A stretch of 35,887 nucleotides of DNA, from NCBI GenBank assembly GCA_041946685.1, contig JBHGAV010000046.1, positions 1-35,887 on the forward strand, read 5' to 3'. A program made the position numbers and the translations under genes. The DNA is from JBHGAV01 sp041946685 (GTDB lineage: Bacteria; Acidobacteriota; Terriglobia; Bryobacterales; Bryobacteraceae). A model generated the notes under the pieces. It made no database searches. It was not told where the DNA came from and was given only the letters and a program-made list of their open reading frames with translations. Positions 7,493-15,997 of this stretch are shown here, in pieces; within the stretch, counting starts at the first letter, position 1, and each line of letters opens with the position of its first letter.

Positions 7493-9143
7493 CCCGGTTG
7501 GCCTCCGACGGGGCGACCCTCAGAAACCCGTCTCCCGGCACGTTCGCCTGGCCGTTCGTCTCCAGCGGACCGAAGAAGGCCGGAAGGTCGGACCAACGGA
7601 TCAAAGGGGAGTCTCCCTCTACCCACTGCCATGAGGATTCCGGGCGTGTCGCGGTCAGCCTGGTGGAAATCCAGACCTCCTCGCCCTGACCCCATGCCGC
7701 GAGTGTGCGCTCGCAGAACTCGCGGCGCCAGTGAGCGATGCGTTGCGAGCCGATCTCGGCAACGTCGACGAACTCGAGACGATGACCGGATGGGCTGCGG
7801 TCCAGAGGCCGTGTCAACGGCAGCAGGTAGACGTCGTCCCGGAGGCTCAGCACGAATACCTGTGCGCGGGAGTTCACCTGCCGGTCCAGGGCCGCCGTGC
7901 GCAGTCGAGCGGCGTGCCACCGTGCGCCGGCCTGCCGCCTCTGCATCGACAGGATGTTCGGCACGAGCGGGCAGAGGGCCAACACCGCGAGCGCAGCCGC
8001 CAGGGCTCGTCCACGCCAGGCGTTGAGCGCTCCTGCCACGGCGACGCCCAAGAACGGCAGGGTGGGCAAGAACCGCTCCGGGCTGCTTGGCTCGAATACG
8101 AAGACGGCAAACAACAGGTAGGGAATCGCCGCGCTCAGGCCGATTGCCAGCAGCGGCCGGAGCCGGGCGGCAAGCGAGAGGGACAGAAGAAGAACGAATG
8201 CGAAGCCGTAATAGCAGCCCAACTTGACCGCCATGGCGCCCATCAGTTGCGTAAGGCCGACGGGATTGTAGGGGTCATGGAAGAAGTAGCGCTTCAATGC
8301 CACCGTATCCGGGCCGAGATCGTAGAAGCACCTCGGCAGCCCGGTCACGAGCCGCACCGCCGTCATGCTCTGTGCCCAGCCGTTGTCGGAGTCCTTGATC
8401 CACTGTGTGAATTCGGATGCGCTCCCGATACCCTCCAGTTTGGCGCCCAGGGCGAAGATCAGCGATGTTCCCACAACGAGCGTGACCAGGAAGACCGCCA
8501 GCATCCGCCAACGGCGGCGGGCTTCACCGTCCCGCAGCTTCAGCTCGGTCCGATTCCATAGCAGGGCGAAGCAGATGACGCCCAGGCCGGAGACGGCGAA
8601 GGGGAACCAGCACCCCGCCGACAGCCCAAAACTCGCGCCGGCCGCGATGGGCCAGAAGACGGAGGACTTCCCTCCCGCAATGCCCCGGTCCAATGCCCAC
8701 AAGGCCGCCACCAGCCAGAAGAAAGCGGCCATGTAGGAAGAGCCGGAGCGGCTGTAGTTGAGGAATGCATTGGTGCCGGCGATCGCGAGTCCCCCGGCGA
8801 CCGTGGCCGCTCTGCCCGATATGCGCCGCGCCAGAGTGCAGAGGAGCAGCAGCGAAAGGCAGGAGAACAGGAAACTGCTGGCCGTGAGGAAACGCACGGT
8901 GGCCTGCAAGGGCGTGTCCCCGAAGGCGTGCTGAAACCAGCCGCCGAACGCCGCCAGCCCGAAATAGCCCCACGGGCGCCACAAAAGATGCCCGAATTCC
9001 CAGAACGGCACAGGCTGACCACTTGCGTGCCGGACCACTTCCGAACCGTATCTCACCGTATCGCCGAGGTAGTTGGGCGAGGTGATGGCATGCAGAAGCA
9101 GAAAGAGCCCGAGAACGAGAGCGCGCGGGACCAGGTCACCCAT
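7380..9143 (-). CDS. GT-C type membrane glycosyltransferase (GT39/ArnT-like)
   Basis: A 587-residue polytopic membrane protein with about ten to twelve hydrophobic helices and a soluble C-terminal tail. An early extracytoplasmic loop carries NYLGDTVRYG, with an Asp where GT-C enzymes keep their catalytic acid, and the C-terminal half has SPERFLPTLPFL, the region usually RY-x-L/LP in this group. GT-C enzymes use polyprenyl-phosphate sugars on the periplasmic side. The gene directly downstream in transcription order of the polyprenyl-phosphate GT2 (39-base gap) fits a two-part donor/transferase system. ATG 9143 is the only start in the right place; the open frame extends into the GT2 gene. The last 113 bases overlap the 3' end of the plus-strand GT4 gene; the final 35 or so residues are Pro/Arg/Ala-rich and may be a poorly conserved tail. 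Confidence 0.75.
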   Translation of the reverse strand: MGDLVPRALVLGLFLLLHAITSPNYLGDTVRYGSEVVRHASGQPVPFWEFGHLLWRPWGYFGLAAFGGWFQHAFGDTPLQATVRFLTASSFLFSCLSLLLLCTLARRISGRAATVAGGLAIAGTNAFLNYSRSGSSYMAAFFWLVAALWALDRGIAGGKSSVFWPIAAGASFGLSAGCWFPFAVSGLGVICFALLWNRTELKLRDGEARRRWRMLAVFLVTLVVGTSLIFALGAKLEGIGSASEFTQWIKDSDNGWAQSMTAVRLVTGLPRCFYDLGPDTVALKRYFFHDPYNPVGLTQLMGAMAVKLGCYYGFAFVLLLSLSLAARLRPLLAIGLSAAIPYLLFAVFVFEPSSPERFLPTLPFLGVAVAGALNAWRGRALAAALAVLALCPLVPNILSMQRRQAGARWHAARLRTAALDRQVNSRAQVFVLSLRDDVYLLPLTRPLDRSPSGHRLEFVDVAEIGSQRIAHWRREFCERTLAAWGQGEEVWISTRLTATRPESSWQWVEGDSPLIRWSDLPAFFGPLETNGQANVPGDGFLRVAPSEANRANFQRFLNPETTAGRAPARRPGPAERSTSPIRLSPAA

Positions 9144-9181
9144 GGGTTGGGGCGGGCGTGATGCTTGTGCCGCTGGCAGAC

Positions 9182-10129
9182 TTACCTCCCCTTGCCGGGC
9201 GGCAGCTTCTCGTAATCGATGACGAAAGGCGCCCGTTTCCGAGCCTGGTCCAGGGTCCGCCACACGTACTCGCCGATGACCCCGATCATGAGCATCTCCA
9301 ATCCGTGCAGCAGCAGCATGGCGACCATGATCGAAGTCCACCCCTGGGATCCGGTGCCCCAGAAAATCCTCTGGAGAACCAGCAGAATGGAGACGGCGAT
9401 CCCCGCGCCAAACAGCGCGATCCCCAGGAGCGAGATCAGCCGGATCGGTGCGTAGGTGTAGGCGATGAACCCGTCGATGAAGTACTTGATCTTCTTGAAA
9501 AGACTCCAGCCGGACCGGCCCGAGGTGCGCCTACGCCGCGTGTAGGGAAGCTCCACCGCCGGTCCACTCACGTACAGGATCTGGCCTTGAAGGAATCCGT
9601 TTGACTCGGGATTCAGCAGCATGTGCTCCACGACGCTGCGGTCCAACAGGAAGAAGTCAAAACCCGTGGCCGGCAGCGTTCGTAGCGCATAGCGCCTCAT
9701 GGCGCCGTAGAAGATCCTCGAAGGCACGCTGGCGGTCCATGCATCCTCGCGGTCGCCTCGGACCGCGAGCACGGTCTTGGCGCCCGCGCGCCATTTCTCG
9801 AACATCTGCGGGATCAACTCCGGCGGGTCCTGCAAGTCGGCCGAGATCACCGCCACGCAGTCCCCGCTGACGCGATGCAGTCCCGCGAAGATGGCGGCGA
9901 CTTGCCCGAAGTTGCGGACGAGGCTGATCACGCCCGTGGAGTCCGGCGCTTCGAGACGCAACTGCTCCATGACCTCCAACGATTCGTCGGGCGAGCCATC
10001 GTTGACCAGTATTACCTCGTAGTCAAACGAGCCTTTGTGCTCATCCAGCGCGGCCCGGAGCGTGTGCACGTTCTGGCGCAGAGCGGCGGCTTCGCGGTAG
10101 ACGGGCATCACGACCGACAGCTTAGCCAT
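9182..10129 (-). CDS. Polyprenyl-phosphate glycosyltransferase, GT2 (ArnC/GtrB/DPM1-like)
   Basis: A 315-residue enzyme: an N-terminal GT-A domain (LSVVMPVYRE at 4-13, ILVNDGSPDES, SADLQDPPEL with the metal-binding acidic residues) and a C-terminal pair of membrane helices (roughly 229-255 and 265-290). This is the architecture of ArnC, GtrB and CsbB, which transfer a sugar from a nucleotide to undecaprenyl phosphate at the cytoplasmic face. It overlaps the NeuD-type gene by 8 bases and is followed by the GT-C gene, so a branch sugar is probably charged onto the lipid here and then used outside. The sugar may be the amino sugar made by the upstream genes, but this is inference. Confidence 0.88.
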   Translation of the reverse strand: MAKLSVVMPVYREAAALRQNVHTLRAALDEHKGSFDYEVILVNDGSPDESLEVMEQLRLEAPDSTGVISLVRNFGQVAAIFAGLHRVSGDCVAVISADLQDPPELIPQMFEKWRAGAKTVLAVRGDREDAWTASVPSRIFYGAMRRYALRTLPATGFDFFLLDRSVVEHMLLNPESNGFLQGQILYVSGPAVELPYTRRRRTSGRSGWSLFKKIKYFIDGFIAYTYAPIRLISLLGIALFGAGIAVSILLVLQRIFWGTGSQGWTSIMVAMLLLHGLEMLMIGVIGEYVWRTLDQARKRAPFVIDYEKLPPGKGR

Positions 10130-10790
10130 GGCGTTTGATTACTCGTGCGGGCACTCCCACCGCGGTAACGTGATCGGGGATGTCGTCGATCACCACGGCG
10201 CCGCCGCCGATGATGGCGCCCTCCCCCACCGAGACCTTGTCGATCAATGTCGCTCCCGTGCCGATATAGGCTCCCTCGCCGATGGTCACGTTGCCGCAGA
10301 CCGTCACCCCAGGGTTGAGGTTGACGAAGTCGCCGACGAAGCAGTCGTGCGAGATCGAGACTTTCACGTTCAGAATTGAGTGACGGCCGACGCGCACTCG
10401 CGTGGTGATCAGAACGCCGGGCGCCAGAAGGGTGCCGGCCCCAATCTCGATCTCCTCTCCCAGCCAGGCGGCGGGATGGGTCAGCGTCCAAGGCAGGATG
10501 CGCCCGCCGTAAAGCGCTTCTATGCGCTCGACCACCTTTCGGCGCGTCGCATTCGACCCCAGGGCCGTGATGTAGTACAGCCCGTCAAAGAACTCCGCCG
10601 GGCGCCCCGCGAGCGAATCCAGCGCTCCAAGAATCTCCAGGTTGCGGCATCGTCCCGCCGGCACACCGTCATCTAGAAAGCCCAGCAACTGCCCGCTCCA
10701 CCCCTCTCGGGCCAGGTCTCGCACGTAGGCTTGCACTTCCGCGCCGTGCCCGCCGGCCCCCGCCACCACGAGCCTCAGCCGCTGTGTCAC
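10122..10790 (-). CDS. NeuD/PglD-type sugar acyltransferase (left-handed beta-helix)
   Basis: A 222-residue protein with an N-terminal Rossmann-like substrate domain (LVVAGAGGHGAEVQAYV near 7-23) and a hexapeptide-repeat left-handed beta-helix. The catalytic His of the family is H148 in VSISHDCFVGDFVNLNPG. PglD/NeuD enzymes move an acyl group (normally acetyl from acetyl-CoA) to a 4-amino sugar nucleotide or to sialic acid. The gene follows the epimerase by 9 bases and the DegT aminotransferase upstream, a standard set for making a UDP- or dTDP-linked N-acyl amino sugar. Whether the acyl donor is CoA or an ACP thioester cannot be seen from the sequence. Confidence 0.85.
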   Translation of the reverse strand: MTQRLRLVVAGAGGHGAEVQAYVRDLAREGWSGQLLGFLDDGVPAGRCRNLEILGALDSLAGRPAEFFDGLYYITALGSNATRRKVVERIEALYGGRILPWTLTHPAAWLGEEIEIGAGTLLAPGVLITTRVRVGRHSILNVKVSISHDCFVGDFVNLNPGVTVCGNVTIGEGAYIGTGATLIDKVSVGEGAIIGGGAVVIDDIPDHVTAVGVPARVIKRHG

Positions 10791-10799
10791 CGTAGAGCC

Positions 10800-11852
10800 T
10801 CAATGCCGCCGGGAAGAGTGGACCGACTGGAAGCTCTCCAGAAGGCCCACGATGTGGCGGTGATCCAGCGAGCCGATGTTGGTCAGTTCGCGCAGCCACT
10901 TGGCGTTGCGATAGAAGACCGATTCCGGATCGGGCACCAGGCCCGACACGATGGCGTCCATGATTTCTTCGGCGCCTACGCGCACCTCGATGCGGGGCTC
11001 ATAACCCTCCTCTCGGAGCCGGGCGCCGCTCACTGCGTAGTCGCGCACATCCGCGTCCTCTGTCGGCGTGTAGCTGACTTTCAGGCCCGGCTTCAGCTCG
11101 GAGAAGATCTGCGCCAGGTCGGTCACTCGCAAGTTCTCCCGACAGACATTGTATCGGTGGTGCTTCAGATTCCGCTTCTCCGCCAGAAAGATGAACGCTC
11201 GCGCACAGTCGCTGATGTGCAGAAACGGACGCCACTGCTTGCCCTCTCCGAAAACACGAATCTCGTTGTAGAGCGTGGCGTAGAGGCTGAATATGTTGAT
11301 GACCAGGTCAAAGCGCATGCGCGGAGAGTATCCGAACAGGGTGCCGTTTCGCAATATGACGGGGCGCCATTGCGCGTCGGCCATCTGCTCCAGTTCCTGC
11401 TCGGCCTTCAGCTTCGAAACGGCGTAAGTCGTCAACGGATTCACGGGCCCATCCTCGTCAAGCACGCCATCGGCGTCGCCGTAAACCGAGCACGAAGAGG
11501 AGAATAAGAAACGCACGCCGGCGGCTTTCGCCGCCCGGGCCAGCGCTACCGTGCCGCGATAGTTGGTCTCCTCGGTCAGTTCGGGCCGCAGCTCGGCCGA
11601 GGGGTCGTTGGACATGGCCGCCAGGTGCATCACACAATCCACGTTCTCCAAGAGCGATGCGGCGAAGCCGGCGTCTTCGATGACGCGGCGCAGGTCCTCG
11701 CGCAGCAAGGTCACTTCCGGCCGCATGCCGCGCAGATGGCCCATGCCAAAATAGCCCAGGTCCATCACATGGACCCTATGTCCCCGCACGAGCAGTTTGG
11801 GAACCAGCACGGAGCCGAGGTAGCCGGCCCCGCCGGTGACTAGAATGTTCAC
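10800..11852 (-). CDS. NAD-dependent sugar epimerase/dehydratase (extended SDR)
   Basis: A 350-residue extended short-chain dehydrogenase. TGGAGYLG (6-13) binds NAD, SSSCSVYG (118-125) carries the catalytic Ser, and Y143-x3-K147 (TTYAVSK) is the catalytic pair. The C-terminal half has the substrate-binding segment GKQWRPFLHISDCARAF, typical of GalE/RmlB relatives. Epimerase and 4,6-dehydratase activities cannot be separated by eye. The ATG overlaps the stop of the aminotransferase gene by four bases (ATGA), so they are coupled and likely act on the same nucleotide sugar in the cytoplasm. Confidence 0.88.
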   Translation of the reverse strand: MNILVTGGAGYLGSVLVPKLLVRGHRVHVMDLGYFGMGHLRGMRPEVTLLREDLRRVIEDAGFAASLLENVDCVMHLAAMSNDPSAELRPELTEETNYRGTVALARAAKAAGVRFLFSSSCSVYGDADGVLDEDGPVNPLTTYAVSKLKAEQELEQMADAQWRPVILRNGTLFGYSPRMRFDLVINIFSLYATLYNEIRVFGEGKQWRPFLHISDCARAFIFLAEKRNLKHHRYNVCRENLRVTDLAQIFSELKPGLKVSYTPTEDADVRDYAVSGARLREEGYEPRIEVRVGAEEIMDAIVSGLVPDPESVFYRNAKWLRELTNIGSLDHRHIVGLLESFQSVHSSRRH

Positions 11853-12982
11853 GCGATCTCCTTCTCGGCTCGATGCAACTGGTCAGCCACATAGTCCATC
11901 TGCTCGGCGGTGATCGAAGTGAAGAACGGCAGCGTGATCACCTGCCTGGATAGCGCTTCGGTTCGCGGGAGAGGGCGATCGGCGAACCCGCGGAAGAACT
12001 CCTGCTCGTGCACCGGAGGAAAAAAGTAGGCGCGCGTCTCCACTCCGCGTTCCGCCAGGAGGGCGATGGCAGCATCTCGCCGCTGCTGTCCCCATCCCTC
12101 CGGGACGCGGACCGTGAAGTCCTTGAAGGTATGCACCACGTCCTCGGGCCACGCCGCCAGACGGAATTCCGAAGCGCTCTCCACCTTCTCCCTGTAGGCG
12201 CGCGCCTTCCGCTGCCTTTCGGCCATCAGGCTGTCGATCTTCCGGAGGTTTTGCAGGCCCACGATGGCGTGGAATTCGCTCATCTTGCCGTTCAGACCCG
12301 CGAAATGGGCGTTGTAGTTGGAACGAATTCCGTAGTTCCGCATGCAGCGAATCCGCTCGATCAGTTCCGGGCGGTGCGACGCCACCAACCCGCCTTCCAC
12401 CGTCACCAGCACCTTGGTCACAGAGAGCGAGAAGACCTCCGCGTCGCCAAAACCGCCCACCCTGCGGCCGCCTGCCGAGGCCCCGAAAGCGTGCGCTGCG
12501 TCGTACATCACCGCAATCCGGCGGCCCACTGCCCTGGAGGCCCGCTCCACCACGGCCTCAATCTCCGCCGTGCGCGCAGGCAGACCGTACATGTGCACCG
12601 GAATCACCGCCCCCGTGTCCGGATGCAGTCTGAGCAACCTCTCAAGGTCCGTTGCGGACAGGTTCAGATCGTCGTCCACTTCCGCGAACACCGGCACTCC
12701 GCCCGAGAACAGGACAGCCTGCGCTGTGGCCATGAAGGTGAAGCTCGGTAGAATAACCTTCCGGGCGCCGTCCAGGCCCAGCGCGCAGAGAGTGAAAATC
12801 AACCCCGCGCTGCCCGAGGAGACGGCAACCGTCGGGACTCCGAGGTAGTCTGCGGTCTCGGCTTCGAACTGGTTCACGTACTTTCCGAAATTCGTGATTC
12901 GGCCGCTGGAGAGTATCTCGGCGAATTGTACCTGAACGTCTTCGATGCTTGGTAGGTCGGGCCGTATGAGTGGTACATGCAT
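11849..12982 (-). CDS. DegT/DnrJ/EryC1/StrS aminotransferase (sugar aminotransferase)
   Basis: A PLP-dependent fold-type I aminotransferase of 377 residues. SSGSAGL (55-61) binds the cofactor phosphate, DAAHAFG (161-167) holds the Asp that contacts the pyridine nitrogen, and SVTKVLVTVEGG places the Schiff-base lysine at K190. The family transfers an amino group from glutamate to a keto-sugar nucleotide. ATG 12982 (MHVPLIRPDLPS) is preferred because GGAG lies five bases upstream; GTG 12988 would add two residues. It is the first gene of the minus-strand operon with the epimerase, NeuD-type enzyme, GT2 and GT-C genes, and is divergent from the gene at 13120. Confidence 0.9.
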   Translation of the reverse strand: MHVPLIRPDLPSIEDVQVQFAEILSSGRITNFGKYVNQFEAETADYLGVPTVAVSSGSAGLIFTLCALGLDGARKVILPSFTFMATAQAVLFSGGVPVFAEVDDDLNLSATDLERLLRLHPDTGAVIPVHMYGLPARTAEIEAVVERASRAVGRRIAVMYDAAHAFGASAGGRRVGGFGDAEVFSLSVTKVLVTVEGGLVASHRPELIERIRCMRNYGIRSNYNAHFAGLNGKMSEFHAIVGLQNLRKIDSLMAERQRKARAYREKVESASEFRLAAWPEDVVHTFKDFTVRVPEGWGQQRRDAAIALLAERGVETRAYFFPPVHEQEFFRGFADRPLPRTEALSRQVITLPFFTSITAEQMDYVADQLHRAEKEIA

Positions 12983-12995
12983 GGGCACTCCACTT

Positions 12996-13001
12996 ATCTT
13001 A
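12996..13001 (-). promoter_or_regulatory. Candidate -10 (TAAGAT) for the amino-sugar operon
   Basis: On the minus strand TAAGAT lies 13 bases before the ATG at 12982, in the 137-base divergent gap. A GGAG Shine-Dalgarno follows. The -35 position is GC-rich without a match to TTGACA. Confidence 0.25.
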
Positions 13002-13100
13002 CACAGCAGTGGGGCGCCGGGCGCGGCCGCAACGGCATCTGCCGCCTCTGGTATGAGTCGTCCGTTGCTGCCGCCTGAGCAAGTGAAAACCTGGAGCCTT

Positions 13101-13106
13101 TATCCT
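13101..13106 (+). promoter_or_regulatory. Candidate -10 (TATCCT) for the gene at 13120
   Basis: TATCCT starts 19 bases before ATG 13120, so the transcript would have a very short leader without a good Shine-Dalgarno. No strong -35. It shares the divergent gap with the amino-sugar operon promoter. Confidence 0.25.
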
Positions 13107-13119
13107 AAACTGAAGCCTT

Positions 13120-14784
13120 ATGCCTGAGGACGTCCCGGTAAGGCACCGGTCGCGGCTCCTGAATTCCGGTCCTCTTCATGCTTGCCTGCTGCTCTTCCTT
13201 GTCGCGGCTGGCTCCTTGAGAATCGCCTCTAACTACCGGGTCTTTAGCCACACCTTTGACGAGCCATGTCATTTGGCTACCGGCCTGGAGTGGGTGGACC
13301 GGGGAGCCTACAGCCTGGCGCCCCAGCAGCCGCCTCTCGCTAGAATTGGGTTGGCCTTCGGCGTCTATCAAATGGGGCTTCACTACTCCGAAGATCCCGA
13401 CTGCAACACGGCGGGCAAGAAGACCTTGTATTCGGGCGCGGGATACGAGGACATCCTTGCCGTGTCGCGTGCGGGCAATTTGCCGTGGTTTTGGATTGCG
13501 TCCCTGGGTGTCTTCTTCTGGTGCCGCAGGTTGACCGGCGCGTGGCCGGCGCTCGCCGCCGTGCTGCTCTTCACGAATCTCCCGCCGGTCCTTGCTCATG
13601 CCGGACTGGCCACGGTGGACATGGGACTGACGGCGACTTTCGTCTGGGCGGTATACACGTTCACGCTGTGGCTGGAACGGCCCAGCCTGCGCACCGGCCT
13701 CGTCTTCGCGTTGGCCCTGGCTGCCATGGTTTTGTCGAAGTTCTCGTGTTTCCTCTTCTTCCCAGCCGCGGTCGCCGCCATCCTGATCGCAGCAATGGGA
13801 GGGAGGCCCAGGCCAGCCCTGGCCCTGAGCAGGCGAGCCGCGCAGTTGGCCGCGGTAGCGCTGCTCTCGTCTCTGGTGATCTGGGCCGGCTACCGCTTCT
13901 CAATCGGTACTCTGGCGAACGCCAAATCGATGCGCGCGTTCCTGAACAAGCCGCATGGCCGATGGGACCGGTGGGCGCATCTTGCCGCGAATACGCCTCT
14001 ACCGGCCGACAAGCTCTTCTGGGGGATAGGCTCCGTCGGCGTTCACGCCCAGGAGGGACACAAGTCGTACTTTCTCGGAGAAGTGCGCAGCACCGGAGTC
14101 TGGTACTTCTTCCCGGTTCTTCTCGCGGTGAAGACTCCGCTCGGTTTCCTTGCCCTGGCCTTGGTGGGAGTCCTCCTCTCGGTTCGAGGCTACTTGCGCC
14201 GCCGCGACTGGCGGCTGCTCGCTCCTGCGGCCGCCGCCGCGGCCATGTTGCTTGCCAGCCTGCCGGCCACGATCAACATCGGCCTGCGCCATATCCTCCC
14301 TATCTACCCGCTGCTTTCCATTGTGGCCGCGGTTGCCGTGGCCGCTTTGTGGAATTCGCGCCGGCTGCGCGGGGCATCGGTTGCCGTCGCCGCGGCGCTG
14401 ATGGCGCAGGTTGTAGTGAGTGCCGCGATCATTCATCCCGACTACTTGGCCTACTACAACCAACTGGCAGGCAGCCGCCCTGAGCTGATCCACACGGATT
14501 CCGACCTGGATTGGGGGCAGGATCTGTTCCGGCTTCGCGACCGGGCTCGGGAGTTGAAGATTCCGGCTCTCTCCGTGCTCTACTACGGTGACGCCGATCT
14601 GACCATGCACGGGCTGCCCGGGCTCAGAATCCTGCACCCTGGCGAGACTGCGACCGGCTGGGTCGCCGTCAGCCTCAATGAACTGATGGTCTACCGCGGC
14701 TCCTTTGGCTGGCTCGACGGCCTCCCCTACCAGATGGTCGGTCGATCCATACGGCTGTACTGGGTGCCCGAACGGCGGCCTTGA
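13120..14784 (+). CDS. GT-C type membrane glycosyltransferase (GT39/PMT-like), second copy
   Basis: A 554-residue polytopic membrane protein with about ten to twelve helices. The first periplasmic loop contains SHTFDEPCHLATGLEW, with the acidic pair (DE) in the place of the GT-C catalytic residue. Later segments include LATVDMGLTATF, INIGLRHILPIYPLL (the lipid-phosphate-binding region of PMT/ArnT-like proteins) and a C-terminal soluble part with DSDLDWGQDLFRLRDRARELKI, a segment I recall from GT39-type membrane proteins of deep-branching bacteria. It is unlike the GT-C protein at 7380-9143 in detail. It stands alone on the plus strand and its stop lies only 4 bases from the stop of the convergent GT4 gene. 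Donor and acceptor unknown. Confidence 0.8.
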   Translation: MPEDVPVRHRSRLLNSGPLHACLLLFLVAAGSLRIASNYRVFSHTFDEPCHLATGLEWVDRGAYSLAPQQPPLARIGLAFGVYQMGLHYSEDPDCNTAGKKTLYSGAGYEDILAVSRAGNLPWFWIASLGVFFWCRRLTGAWPALAAVLLFTNLPPVLAHAGLATVDMGLTATFVWAVYTFTLWLERPSLRTGLVFALALAAMVLSKFSCFLFFPAAVAAILIAAMGGRPRPALALSRRAAQLAAVALLSSLVIWAGYRFSIGTLANAKSMRAFLNKPHGRWDRWAHLAANTPLPADKLFWGIGSVGVHAQEGHKSYFLGEVRSTGVWYFFPVLLAVKTPLGFLALALVGVLLSVRGYLRRRDWRLLAPAAAAAAMLLASLPATINIGLRHILPIYPLLSIVAAVAVAALWNSRRLRGASVAVAAALMAQVVVSAAIIHPDYLAYYNQLAGSRPELIHTDSDLDWGQDLFRLRDRARELKIPALSVLYYGDADLTMHGLPGLRILHPGETATGWVAVSLNELMVYRGSFGWLDGLPYQMVGRSIRLYWVPERRP

Positions 14785-14788
14785 GCGG

Positions 14789-15997
14789 TCACGACGCTCT
14801 CCCGGCCGGCGGCGCGCCCCGCAAGATCTCCTCGAACCGCCTGGCCACCTTCTCGCTCGAAAACCTGGACGATACGAGCTGCCAGGCGGATTCCGCTTGG
14901 CGAATGCGGTCCCCTTCCGATGCCAGCAGCTCCAGACACGCCGCGGCAAACTCGTCCGGTCCGTCCGCAAGCCGGATGTTCTCTGGGTGCGTCACTTCGA
15001 GCCCCTCCGCGCCCACGCGCGTCGAGACCACCGGCACCCGCGCTGCCATGGACTCGTAGATCTTCAGGCGGGTACCGCCTCCGATTCGAAGGGGAACCAC
15101 CGACACCCTGGCTCCCCAAACGTACCGCCTTACATCTGGAACTGTGCCGGTGACGATCACCCCCGGCGTTCGCGCCGCGATCGCCTTCAACTCCGGCGAA
15201 GGGTCGCGCCCTACGATGGCGAAGGTGGTCTGCGGCCGCTTCTTGCGGATTCGCGGCAGAATCTCCGCCAGAAAGTGCTTCACCCCGTCGACGTTCGGTA
15301 GCCAGTCCATGGAGCCCACGAACAGAAGGTCCGCCACCGGCGGATGTGGCGCGGTTGGGCGGAAATACTCCAGATCCACGCCGGTGGGAATCTCGTGAAC
15401 GCGGGTGACCCCGAACATCTCGCGCATCTTGTTGGCATCGACGCCAGAGACGGCCACGATGTCGCCTGCCGCGCGGCAAGCCCGGCGCTCGTACTGAAAC
15501 ATACGTTTGGCCTGCATTCGCAGGTAGGCTTTGGCCATCGGGTTGGAGGCGTGCTCCGCGTGACGCCGCCAGATGATGGTTTCGACGTTGTGCTGGAAGA
15601 GCAGGGCCCGGCCCAGGTCCGGGAAGTGGGGCGCTGCTGCCAGAAAATCGCACACGACCCGGTCGAAGCTGCCGCTCTCGAGGGATTCCACCACAAAGCG
15701 GGCCAGCGCCGGCGAGTAGAAGCGGCTCACGGCAACGGGTACCGGCGAAAGCAACCCGCGGGAAAGCTGCCCCAGAAACGCGGCGCTTCGCTTGCCCGGG
15801 ACCCGATGCGGGAATGCGTAACTGCGCGCCGAGTACTCCCCGGCCCGGGACGGTCCTTCCGTCGCATCGGGGCTGGAGAGCGCGGCATAGTGGACTTCGT
15901 GCCAGCGGTGGAGGTGCCGCAGGATCTCCAGGGTTCGAATCTGCCCCCCCTTGGTGGTGGGATGTAGAAAGTTGGGATTCACCCACAGGATCTTCAT
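14789..15997 (-). CDS. Glycosyltransferase family 4 (PEP-CTERM/EpsH-locus sugar transferase-like)
   Basis: A 402-residue GT-B enzyme. The start MKILWVNPNFLHPTTKGGQIRT, the middle motif LLFVGSMDWLPNVDGVKHFL and the donor-binding segment RIGGGTRLKIYESMAARVPVV match the look of sugar transferases found in exosortase-linked exopolysaccharide loci (TIGR03087-like, from memory). The catalytic Glu is in KIYESMA; the upstream Glu of the classical E-x7-E is replaced by the GGGTR stretch, as in that subgroup. The ATG overlaps the stop of the preceding amidotransferase by four bases, so they form a coupled pair. Convergent with the GT-C gene, leaving no room for a separate terminator. Confidence 0.87.
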   Translation of the reverse strand: MKILWVNPNFLHPTTKGGQIRTLEILRHLHRWHEVHYAALSSPDATEGPSRAGEYSARSYAFPHRVPGKRSAAFLGQLSRGLLSPVPVAVSRFYSPALARFVVESLESGSFDRVVCDFLAAAPHFPDLGRALLFQHNVETIIWRRHAEHASNPMAKAYLRMQAKRMFQYERRACRAAGDIVAVSGVDANKMREMFGVTRVHEIPTGVDLEYFRPTAPHPPVADLLFVGSMDWLPNVDGVKHFLAEILPRIRKKRPQTTFAIVGRDPSPELKAIAARTPGVIVTGTVPDVRRYVWGARVSVVPLRIGGGTRLKIYESMAARVPVVSTRVGAEGLEVTHPENIRLADGPDEFAAACLELLASEGDRIRQAESAWQLVSSRFSSEKVARRFEEILRGAPPAGRAS

